A stretch of DNA of 48,618 bases, taken from contig JAHDIM010000004.1 of assembly GCA_020630805.1 (NCBI GenBank), positions 1 to 48,618 on the forward strand. The letters are read 5' to 3'. This stretch comes from Anaerolineales bacterium. GTDB lineage: Bacteria; Chloroflexota; Anaerolineae; Anaerolineales; UBA6668. Shown here one piece after another: positions 17,737 to 26,363 of the stretch. A model generated the notes under the pieces. It was not told where the DNA came from. It did no database searches and was given only the letters and a program-made list of their open reading frames with translations. Each line of letters opens with the position of its first letter. Positions within the stretch are counted from its first letter, which is position 1. Both the position numbers and the translations under genes were made by a program.

Positions 17737-18864
17737 ATGTATCCTGCTAAATTTGATTACTATCGCGCCAATTCTGTTGAAGAGGCGCTTGACTTACTTG
17801 CTGCGCATGAAGACGCAAAGCTGCTAGCTGGCGGCCACAGTTTGGTGCCAGTCATGAAGCTGCGCCTGTCTTCCCCAGCAGCACTGATTGACATCGGCCG
17901 GATTGATGCCCTCAAAGGCATTTGTAAAGATGACGATGGCAACGTCAAAATCGGGGCGTTGACAACCTATGCAGCCACTGCGGCCGCAAACGGAGGCACG
18001 CCACAGGCCGTCACTGAGACAGCTAGCATTATTGCCGACCAACAAGTCCGCAATCGTGGCACAATCGGCGGCGGCTGTGCGCACGCAGATCCTGCTTCTG
18101 ATATGCCTACTGTGTTGACCGCGCTTGGAGCTTCATTTAGCTTAGCTAGTAAAGACGGCATGCGTGACGTTGGCGCAACGGACTTCTTTACCGGATTTTT
18201 CGAAACAGATTTGGGAGAACAAGAGGTGATGACCACGATCAATGTGCCAGCTGAAGGCGCTGGAACGGGGTCAGCCTATATGAAGCTTCCCAATCCCGCT
18301 AGTGGTTACGCCATGGTCGGAGCCGCGGCAACGATTACGGCAAATGGTGGCACTTGTGAAAGCATCGGTGTTGCAGTTGGCGGCTTGACTGCTGGTCCGG
18401 TGAAATGTAGCGCAGTAGAAGCTGCGTTAGTTGGTAAAGCGCTGACGCAAGAGAACATTGCTGCGGCAACGAATGCTGTTCTACAAGATGTTGCTCGTGA
18501 AGATGCCAGTGGTGATATGCACGCGAGTGCTGAATACCGGCATGCTGTGTTACCAACGTTTATTTACCGCGCCCTAACCGCTGCAGCTGAACGCGCAATG
18601 GCAAGCGGTGAAGGTGATGATTTGACGAAGATCGAAGGTGTTGGACCTAAAGTTGCCGAAATTCTTAGCAATGGTGGTTTGAGAACGTTCGCGCAGGTTG
18701 CTGCATCTTCATCAGATGTAATTAGCGCCCTGCTCCGTGACGCTGGGAGTGCGTACAATCGCATGGATCCGACAACTTGGCCGCAGCAAGCATCTCTTGC
18801 GGCGGCTGGTGACTGGGATGCGCTAAAAACGCTTCAAGATGAACTAGACGGAGGGCGGGCGTAA
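17737..18864 (+). CDS. coxM: FAD-binding medium subunit (CoxM-like) with C-terminal helix-hairpin-helix extension
   Basis: FAD motifs LLAGGHSLVPVMKLRL and RNRGTIGGGCAHADPASDMP; residues ~293-375 GDDLTKIEGVGPKVAEILSNGGLRTFAQVAA...DPTTWPQQASLAAAGDWDALKTLQDELDGG are not part of canonical CoxM. Confidence 0.9.
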   Translation: MYPAKFDYYRANSVEEALDLLAAHEDAKLLAGGHSLVPVMKLRLSSPAALIDIGRIDALKGICKDDDGNVKIGALTTYAATAAANGGTPQAVTETASIIADQQVRNRGTIGGGCAHADPASDMPTVLTALGASFSLASKDGMRDVGATDFFTGFFETDLGEQEVMTTINVPAEGAGTGSAYMKLPNPASGYAMVGAAATITANGGTCESIGVAVGGLTAGPVKCSAVEAALVGKALTQENIAAATNAVLQDVAREDASGDMHASAEYRHAVLPTFIYRALTAAAERAMASGEGDDLTKIEGVGPKVAEILSNGGLRTFAQVAASSSDVISALLRDAGSAYNRMDPTTWPQQASLAAAGDWDALKTLQDELDGGRA

Positions 18865-18890
18865 GTCTCATTGAACATTCTCTAGTTAAT

Positions 18891-18926
18891 AAAAGCTCTG
18901 ATCAAAAATGATCAGAGCTTTTTATT
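18891..18926 (+). terminator. Rho-independent terminator of the cox cluster
   Basis: AAAAGCTCTGATCA-aaaa-TGATCAGAGCTTTTTATTT, perfect 14-bp stem plus T-run. Confidence 0.92.
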
Positions 18927-19087
18927 TAATTAGCTTAGGTAAAATAAAACGTGTTACTAACCTGAGAGGTTTATGTCTAACTTTAAATCAATGTCCTAAA
19001 TTTTTATATAAGTCAGTTTATTAGCCACATTGCACATAAATTTTGCCATGACTGGATACCGGTTCGGCGAAACAACAGCACAATCCC

Positions 19088-21046
19088 ATGAACATCTCCA
19101 AGCATCGCATATTTCCATTATTGTTCGTCCTCGCCGCAATTTATATGTCATTGAATCCGCGACACAGTGTTGCGGCTCAGGCTGGGTCTGACACGCCATT
19201 TGCCTATCAACTGACCCTTGAAGATCTGGGCTTTCAGTCGGACGTTCTGCTTTCAGGCCAGCAAAGTGCGTTCAGTATGACGTTTCCAAATCCAAATAAG
19301 CATATTGAGACTGCAATGCTAATGCTTTATTTGCAGCCGGCGCCCGGTATTTCAGATGCATCGACAATTACGATCAATGTCAATGGTAGACCTGTGTTAG
19401 TGCAACCCGTTACGGATTTGCGAGAAGGCGAGCCGCTTGAAGTTCCGATTGCGGATATTGATGAAGAGTTTATTCAAATTGATATTCAGTCACTTCTCCT
19501 GACCGCTAACGAAATTTGCCAAGATAGTAACCATTGGATAATTTTAGGAAATCAGTCTGCACTGTTGTTTGATCGACCAGATCAGTATTCAAGTATTCGT
19601 GATTTCTTGCTTGCTCCGGGTGGACGGATTGTATTTTCCGGTGATTGGTCGACGGCTGAAATGCAAACGCATAGCATTGCGTTATATGCTGCTATTCAAC
19701 ATGCATATCACAACGTTCCGGTGGAGATTGAGATGGCAACCGGAACGCCCCAGTTAGAGTCAACTGGACTGCGGATTATCCAAGTAACTGCGGATCAGTC
19801 TGATGCCTTGCTGTTGAAAGAGAACACGCTATTTATTAGTGCCGATACAAACGTCTTCAACGTGCTTGAGAATGCATTGGCAGACTCTGTCCTGCTAGGA
19901 GATGCCTTGTCCACATTAGACGTCCTTAGTCGGGCAGGTCATAGTGATCAATTACGCACAATCCGAAGCCTAGGCGTTGGAAATACTAATTTAGTTGGCA
20001 CTGGGGAACTGCCGGTTTCAATACCTTTTCGCATCACAGACTTTGGCGGGTGGCCTGAGCAACTGACTTTTCATTTACGGGCGGCGGTAGATCCGATTCC
20101 AGAGGATACCCTAGACCGGGCGCTTGTCCGACTGCGCGTCAATGGTAGTTTGGTTGAAGCGATTGACATACGTGGAACGAGCGTCTTAGATGCCACCATT
20201 GATATTCCATCGAACCTGCTAAAAGCAAATAACAATCTGGAAGTGGAGTTTGCGTACTATCCAGTCGAAGGAAACTGCAGCGGAAATAACTATCGGCTAG
20301 AGGCAACCCTGTTAAGCAATAGCGCTTTTAGCTGGCAGGGAATTGGGGACCCAACCGGCAACATTACAGAAGTGAGTTTATATTTCGCTGGCAAAGGCGA
20401 TCTGATTATGGACAAGCTAGACCCTGAGGTTGCCCAAAGTATTGCAGAATTTTTAGGCACAGCAAGTCGTTTCGCTGCCACACCAATCCGTCCGATCTAT
20501 GCGGGAACCGCACCAAGTGAGAATGAGGCCTCTTACAAGGTTCTTGTCAATCCGACCGATGCAGTTGCTCAGGAATTTGGTGCGGTTATGGCGCTAGACC
20601 GTGCATTTTCCATCAAAACAGAACAGAGTGACATGATGCTGATGAATGCCACCCCGTCAGATGCAATTGGCGTCATTCAATATGTGCCAGACAAGTTACA
20701 GCCAGTCCTGATATTTCAAACCTCAACCGAGGCCGATGCAAGTGTCCTCACCTCGGTGTTGAACAGGGTGAGTGACCCCATTGCGTACAATCGACTAAGC
20801 GGCGACCTTATTATTGGGGATCACGATGAATTTTTGAATTTGACTGCCAATGCGGATGATATTGCCATTTCAAATGGGTCGTCCTCCTTCTGGTCAGGCG
20901 ATCGTGCGAATTTAAGAATTGTGCTGTTTGTTGCGATTGCTGTGCTCATTCTTTTCTTCTGGTGGCAGATTTATCGTCAAATTGGTAGTAAGCGCAATGT
21001 TGCGGCTCCAGATCAAGTTGACTATATCTCTCCAACGCGCGATTAA
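19088..21046 (+). CDS. BcsB-like cellulose synthase regulatory subunit-type protein
   Basis: Signal peptide, repeated carbohydrate-binding-like modules (TITINVNGRPV..., LVRLRVNGSLVEAI...NNLEVEFAYYPVEGNCS), one C-terminal TM helix; upstream of a processive GT2. Confidence 0.8.
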   Translation: MNISKHRIFPLLFVLAAIYMSLNPRHSVAAQAGSDTPFAYQLTLEDLGFQSDVLLSGQQSAFSMTFPNPNKHIETAMLMLYLQPAPGISDASTITINVNGRPVLVQPVTDLREGEPLEVPIADIDEEFIQIDIQSLLLTANEICQDSNHWIILGNQSALLFDRPDQYSSIRDFLLAPGGRIVFSGDWSTAEMQTHSIALYAAIQHAYHNVPVEIEMATGTPQLESTGLRIIQVTADQSDALLLKENTLFISADTNVFNVLENALADSVLLGDALSTLDVLSRAGHSDQLRTIRSLGVGNTNLVGTGELPVSIPFRITDFGGWPEQLTFHLRAAVDPIPEDTLDRALVRLRVNGSLVEAIDIRGTSVLDATIDIPSNLLKANNNLEVEFAYYPVEGNCSGNNYRLEATLLSNSAFSWQGIGDPTGNITEVSLYFAGKGDLIMDKLDPEVAQSIAEFLGTASRFAATPIRPIYAGTAPSENEASYKVLVNPTDAVAQEFGAVMALDRAFSIKTEQSDMMLMNATPSDAIGVIQYVPDKLQPVLIFQTSTEADASVLTSVLNRVSDPIAYNRLSGDLIIGDHDEFLNLTANADDIAISNGSSSFWSGDRANLRIVLFVAIAVLILFFWWQIYRQIGSKRNVAAPDQVDYISPTRD

Positions 21047-21082
21047 CCATCGTTGCTTACCACGACATCTTTGCAACGTTAG

Positions 21083-23014
21083 ATGTATACCGAAGCCTTA
21101 TTCAACATCGAAGCCCTTGCTGGGCGCTTAGATCATTTGCCTGTTATTGAGCAGCAGGTGCTGATTAGGCTGCTCGTTGAAGAAAAACTTTCAACCGAGG
21201 ACCTCTTTGTCGCGCTCGCAATTTCTGAGGATGATGGGTCTAGCATCTTAGACGTGCTGGGCGCAATGGATTTTGTAAAACCTAGTGAGTTTGCCACCCA
21301 TTTAGCCCGCGTGACCGGATCAGGAATTTACAGTGATATTGTTGACAGCGATTTTTATAAATTTGACCCAACAACAACACGCATGATGTCGCCTGCGGTT
21401 CAGGCTCGATTTATGTTCTGTGCAGTCCAGAAATTTGACGACGCAGTGGTTGTTCTTGGCGTTGATCCTGAAGATTCAGATATGCATGGCGCGTTAGAAG
21501 AAACGTTTCCAGGCCACGAAGTGATCTTCTTTGTTGGCACGCCCAGTGATGTGACTCACCTAATTGACCTAGCGTTTCAAGATATTGCAAGCTGGGAAGC
21601 GGTTCACAAAATTGAAGTCATGCGACCGGAAGAGTCAGCTTCAAGGGTATTTTCGGCCGGACAAATTGTTGTGTTTTGCGCGCTAACGCTCTTATTCGCC
21701 TACTTCGCAACCTTCAACCTGTACAGGACTATTTCCGTAATGATGGCGACCTTGAGTCTCTTTTACGTACTTTCCATCTTGTACAAACTGCTACTGGCCT
21801 TAGTAGGAAGCTTTGATGAAATTGAAACCCGCATTAGCGACGCAGAAGTCTATGCCCTAGATGACAGTGAGTTGCCAATTTACAGCATCTTGGTGCCTGT
21901 GTACAAAGAACCTGAAGTTGTTTCAAACCTGTTGGGTGCCTTGTCGCGACTCAACTATCCGCGGCAGAAGTTAGATGTACTTATTCTGATGGAAGCCGAT
22001 GACTTGGACACCATCACTGCCGTGCGCGATGCCGATCCCCCGAGTTTTATTCGTCCGATTTACGTCCCCCCAAGTCATCCGCGCACAAAACCGAAAGCAT
22101 GCAATTACGGTATGTTATTTTGCCGTGGACAGTACGTTACCATTTATGACGCAGAGGACATTCCCCATCCAGACCAGTTGAAGAAGGCGATCATTGGCTT
22201 TGAAAGAGCAGACCCGCCACATGCAGTGGTGCAAGCAGCGCTCAACTATTACAACAGCGATGAAAACTGGCTAACGCGCATGTTCACCCTTGAATATACC
22301 TACTGGTTTGACTACATGCTGCCAGGTCTAGATCGTTTGGGCTTGCCAATTCCGCTTGGGGGGACAAGCAATCACTTTCAAACAAAATTGTTGCGTGAAC
22401 TTGGGGCGTGGGATCCATATAACGTGACCGAAGACGCAGATTTAGGCATCCGGGCCACAGCACGCGGGTTTACTGTTGGTGTAATCAATTCCACCACGAT
22501 GGAAGAAGCCAATAAAGCTCCTAAAAATTGGATCCGCCAGCGTAGCCGCTGGATCAAAGGTTATATGCAGACGTGGTTGGTACACAACCGGCATCCCATA
22601 AAACTCCTTAGCCGTATTGGGTTTATCAACTGGCTCAGCTATCAATTTTTTATTGGTGGAACAGTGTTGACATTTCTCATCAATCCCGTGATGTGGATTT
22701 TTACGATTTTGTGGCTCGTGTTTGGCAATGCTTTCACAGATCTTGTGTTTACACGGTCAACGCTGCACATTATGCAACTCAGTTTTGTAATTGGAAATGC
22801 ATTGGCTATTTATCTCAATATGTTATCTGTCTTGCGTCGTGAACTGTATCACCTAACGCTGTGGGCCTTGTTCAACCCAGTGTATTGGGTGATGCACTCA
22901 TTGGCAGCATATATGGCGCTCTGGCAGTTGTTTACGAAACCGTTTTACTGGGAAAAGACAGAACACGGCCTCACTACGGTAAAACCAGCCGAATTTGCTG
23001 GATCGCATAGCTAA
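21083..23014 (+). CDS. GT2 family glycosyltransferase with N-terminal GspE-N/MshEN-like domain
   Basis: GT2 motifs YSILVPVYKEPEVV, ILMEADD, TIYDAEDIPHPDQL, TEDADLG, RQRSRWIKG; several TM segments. First ~180 aa resemble T2SSE_N (LLVEEKLSTEDLFVALAISEDDGSSILDVLGAMDFVKPSEFATHLARVTG). Confidence 0.88.
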   Translation: MYTEALFNIEALAGRLDHLPVIEQQVLIRLLVEEKLSTEDLFVALAISEDDGSSILDVLGAMDFVKPSEFATHLARVTGSGIYSDIVDSDFYKFDPTTTRMMSPAVQARFMFCAVQKFDDAVVVLGVDPEDSDMHGALEETFPGHEVIFFVGTPSDVTHLIDLAFQDIASWEAVHKIEVMRPEESASRVFSAGQIVVFCALTLLFAYFATFNLYRTISVMMATLSLFYVLSILYKLLLALVGSFDEIETRISDAEVYALDDSELPIYSILVPVYKEPEVVSNLLGALSRLNYPRQKLDVLILMEADDLDTITAVRDADPPSFIRPIYVPPSHPRTKPKACNYGMLFCRGQYVTIYDAEDIPHPDQLKKAIIGFERADPPHAVVQAALNYYNSDENWLTRMFTLEYTYWFDYMLPGLDRLGLPIPLGGTSNHFQTKLLRELGAWDPYNVTEDADLGIRATARGFTVGVINSTTMEEANKAPKNWIRQRSRWIKGYMQTWLVHNRHPIKLLSRIGFINWLSYQFFIGGTVLTFLINPVMWIFTILWLVFGNAFTDLVFTRSTLHIMQLSFVIGNALAIYLNMLSVLRRELYHLTLWALFNPVYWVMHSLAAYMALWQLFTKPFYWEKTEHGLTTVKPAEFAGSHS

Positions 23015-23016
23015 GC

Positions 23017-24438
23017 ATGTTAATGTCAGTTCTTGGTAAGAATAGGCGCCAGATTTACATTCTGGGGCTGTGGTTGTTATTGTCGGTGATTATTTCTGGG
23101 TGCAGTTGGTGGCTGTGGGAAACGCGGTTAGTTATGAGTACGGAAATGCTGTTTTGGGAGAGTATGCGACGATTAACTGTTGGCTTCCAAACACGGCGTT
23201 GGATTAACCTGTTAACGACAGATCCCATATTGCCGTTTTTGCTGACAGTGTTGACAAGCAGTGTTCATGTATTTGTTGGGCTTGTTGGTGCTGCATTTCT
23301 GACAAGCCTGACGGTAGTCTGTAGTCGGGCAAAGTTTAAATTCATCAGTTATCTAATGCTAATTTTCCACCCGGCTGTAATTCTTACATGTTTGTTTTAT
23401 CCGACGCATGCTCTTCAAGCTTGGTTGTTGTTACTAGCGTTATATTTCGCACAGCGTTACCGTGACACGAAGGTCACGGCACGATTAATGCTTGTTGGGT
23501 TAGTACTGGCATGTTTAGTATTTTCGAGCCGAAGTTGGTGGCTTTCTACAATGGTGTTGCTACTTGTTTTCTGGGATACGTCTCAGAGACCTGAACGCCG
23601 CAATTCACTTCTCATTATCTATCTGACTGCACCATTCTTCGCTTATCTTGCGCAGTGGTATTTAGGGGTTGTCACTCGTGGTGTACCGCGATATGCGCTG
23701 TTCGATTTTGTCGGAGCCTTAGCTATTCATAACGTTTGGCACACTGAGTATGTTTTTGGTGACCCCTTGGTTCTCCTTGAAATGCTTGCGGTTTTGGCAG
23801 TCGTTGTGGCTTGGAGCTATGTTGTGGTCTCTGAGTTTAGCTTTCGCCGTCACCTTCTCGGTAATGCCCAGTACCTTTGGCAAAACGGGCTACTCCTTTT
23901 CATTCCCTTTGTTTGGCTGTTTAGTTTGTTCTTGCCGAATCAGCATCTGGATTTATTAAACTGGCTTCCGTTCGTTGTGATGTTACCGATTATGGTGTGG
24001 CGTATGGGATTGACTGACTTACAACGACGCTATTTTATTGTCGTGTTGGTGCTTTCAACAACTGTTGGATGGGTCTCAATTTTTCGGTCTAGCGTGACAG
24101 AGCCGCATTATTTAGCAATGCAAACTATTTCAAATAATCAGTCAGATTGGATGACAGACTGGCGAGATGCTGGAGTTGCCCTACCAGAGAATAGTGCGAT
24201 TTTGTTGCGCCCCACTTTGGAATTTGCGCTGTTAACTTTTTTGGATGATAGCATCGCAGTATATCTTCCTGAGGATGCTGAATATCAGCAGGCGTTTGCG
24301 GGTCATTTTGAACAGAATTTGTATGTGTTAGAGATTTTTCTAGATCGTTCGCGGACAACGCCTTCAGTATATTCAATTTACGATTTTCTCTTTCTTTCTG
24401 GGTATTTTGGTAATTTAGATTTATATCATTTTGATTAG
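23017..24438 (+). CDS. Polytopic membrane protein of unknown function in the exopolysaccharide operon
   Basis: 473 aa, many hydrophobic segments; starts 2 nt after the GT2 stop codon. Confidence 0.7.
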   Translation: MLMSVLGKNRRQIYILGLWLLLSVIISGCSWWLWETRLVMSTEMLFWESMRRLTVGFQTRRWINLLTTDPILPFLLTVLTSSVHVFVGLVGAAFLTSLTVVCSRAKFKFISYLMLIFHPAVILTCLFYPTHALQAWLLLLALYFAQRYRDTKVTARLMLVGLVLACLVFSSRSWWLSTMVLLLVFWDTSQRPERRNSLLIIYLTAPFFAYLAQWYLGVVTRGVPRYALFDFVGALAIHNVWHTEYVFGDPLVLLEMLAVLAVVVAWSYVVVSEFSFRRHLLGNAQYLWQNGLLLFIPFVWLFSLFLPNQHLDLLNWLPFVVMLPIMVWRMGLTDLQRRYFIVVLVLSTTVGWVSIFRSSVTEPHYLAMQTISNNQSDWMTDWRDAGVALPENSAILLRPTLEFALLTFLDDSIAVYLPEDAEYQQAFAGHFEQNLYVLEIFLDRSRTTPSVYSIYDFLFLSGYFGNLDLYHFD

Positions 24439-24604
24439 TTTGCCTCTAGTGTATTGCCTATACGCAATTTAGGGTTTATAGTTGTTTGATCCAGTCCAGC
24501 GCAAGACTATTGCTAGTTCGCGCTTTTGTAATTCCCTAGAGTTAGTCATTTCTTCAAGAACTTCTTCAGAATATCTTCCGATTATTGCATTATGATCGGA
24601 AGAT

Positions 24605-25444
24605 ATGACACTATCTGCCAAATCTACAAACCAATTCGTTCACCTTTTATCGATCTTAGTTCTTAGTAGCATATTAGCCGCCTGTAGCGCCGCACCACAA
24701 GAACCAGAAACAATTGTCGCTAATACAATTGAGCCAAGCATCGTCCCAACTGATGAGCCAACTCCAGCACCAGAAATAGAGGTGCCAACTGTTGCACCAA
24801 CCATAGAAGTTATTGTTGCTGAAGCTACATCAGAACCAACGCTTGAACCTACGCCAGCGCCAACCGCAACACTGGCACCGGCAATTGAGACAATAGAGGT
24901 TACTTATTTCACGGAATCACAGCAAGAGGGACCTTACTATCCAACGCAGAAGCTGGACGACCAAGATAATGACTTGATTGAGGTTGCAGGGCAGACCGAC
25001 CGCCCTGCTGGCAATGAGCTGTTACTAGAAGGCATTATTTATGATGCGACCGGAACCCCTTTGTCTGGCGTTCAGATTGAAATCTGGCAAACAGACGCGA
25101 ATGGCGTATATCTACATCCACAAGATCCAACAACTGAAAGTCGGGATCGCAACTTCCAGTTCTATGGAGAAGCCATTACAGCTGCAGATGGCAGTTACTT
25201 TTTCCGCACCATTGTCCCTGGCAAGTATGAGCCACGCCCGGTCCATATCCACTTCAAGGTCCGGGTAGAAGGACAGGAAGTGCTAACCAGCCAGATGTAT
25301 TTCCCAGACGACACAACCGCTCAAGGGCAAGATAGCTCGGTGTTTATCGAAGTAACCAGCGAAAACGACGTATTCCTTGGCACACGTGACGTCATTTTAC
25401 GAAATGAATATCCTGCATTTCATGCCGTCACGAGCGGGAATTAG
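24605..25444 (+). CDS. Lipoprotein with intradiol ring-cleavage dioxygenase-like domain
   Basis: Lipobox LSSILAACS, Pro/Thr-rich linker, then QQEGPYYPTQ, GVQIEIWQTDANGVYLHP and PGKYEPRPVHIHFKV, which carry the Tyr/Tyr/His/His ligand pattern. Confidence 0.85.
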   Translation: MTLSAKSTNQFVHLLSILVLSSILAACSAAPQEPETIVANTIEPSIVPTDEPTPAPEIEVPTVAPTIEVIVAEATSEPTLEPTPAPTATLAPAIETIEVTYFTESQQEGPYYPTQKLDDQDNDLIEVAGQTDRPAGNELLLEGIIYDATGTPLSGVQIEIWQTDANGVYLHPQDPTTESRDRNFQFYGEAITAADGSYFFRTIVPGKYEPRPVHIHFKVRVEGQEVLTSQMYFPDDTTAQGQDSSVFIEVTSENDVFLGTRDVILRNEYPAFHAVTSGN

Positions 25445-25445
25445 A

Positions 25446-26204
25446 CTACTGCACAGCCTCAATGAGGACTTGGAAGGCGATCATGCCTGCTGCGGCAAGC
25501 GTGATCGTCACGCCGACGGTACTTGGCGAGGCATCTTCAAAGGTTTCTGGCACAATTTCAGAGAACACCATCCAGATCATTGCGCCAGCGGCAAAGCCTA
25601 GTCCCACTGGTAGAAATGGGAAAAATTGTTCCACAAATAAGAACGCAATTACGGCCATAATCGGCTGCGGCATACTAGACAGAATGCTGTAGGCAGCAGC
25701 CTTCCAGACTGGCATTCCGCGTGGCACAGAGACTAAACTAATCGCCAGACCTTCAGGGATATTGTGAATTGCGATTGCCAAGGCGATGAAAATCCCAAAC
25801 TTAATACCATCCCCAAATGACACCCCGACTCCAACACCTTCTGCCACCGAATGTAACGTCATGACGCCAATGATCAGTAACGACTTGCGAGCATCAGCCT
25901 GACGTAATCCTGCCAGCTCAACATCTTCACTTTCTTCTAGCCACCGCTTGCTGCCCATGATGAAGATCAAGCCCAATATTACGCCCAGCAAGACGTTGAG
26001 AGAGCTGTAAGTTAACCCTTCAAAAATCAGGCTAAAACTGGCTGCTAACATCATGCCAGCAGCCACAGCATTTGCAATTGCAATGGTACGCGGTTTTACG
26101 TCTTGAATAAATAGAAATGGCAGAGCGCCAAGGCCAGTGAAAACCGCAGTAAGGAGTGACCAGCCGAAGACAGAGAGTAAGGTTGAATTCATAAAAATCA
26201 GCAA
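25446..26204 (-). CDS. ZIP family metal transporter
   Basis: LHSVAEGVGVGVSFGDG and IHNIPEGLAISLVSVPRG, ~8 TM segments. Confidence 0.9.
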   Translation of the reverse strand: MLIFMNSTLLSVFGWSLLTAVFTGLGALPFLFIQDVKPRTIAIANAVAAGMMLAASFSLIFEGLTYSSLNVLLGVILGLIFIMGSKRWLEESEDVELAGLRQADARKSLLIIGVMTLHSVAEGVGVGVSFGDGIKFGIFIALAIAIHNIPEGLAISLVSVPRGMPVWKAAAYSILSSMPQPIMAVIAFLFVEQFFPFLPVGLGFAAGAMIWMVFSEIVPETFEDASPSTVGVTITLAAAGMIAFQVLIEAVQ

Positions 26205-26363
26205 GAGTTAACTGAGGTAAATTTTATCATTTACTACGGCGTACTGTCAGACGATAGACCAACATTGCTGTCAATTTCAGTCGCTAGCACAGGTTGTTCG
26301 TATTACAATAACTTCCAACAAACGAACACTATCTTCCCCGTCACGCAATAAGGAAAAGGACTC

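Noticed and set aside
24685-24900. Pro/Thr/Glu-rich coding stretch as a DNA repeat
   Set aside because: It is a low-complexity lipoprotein linker in frame with the dioxygenase-like domain, common in such proteins.
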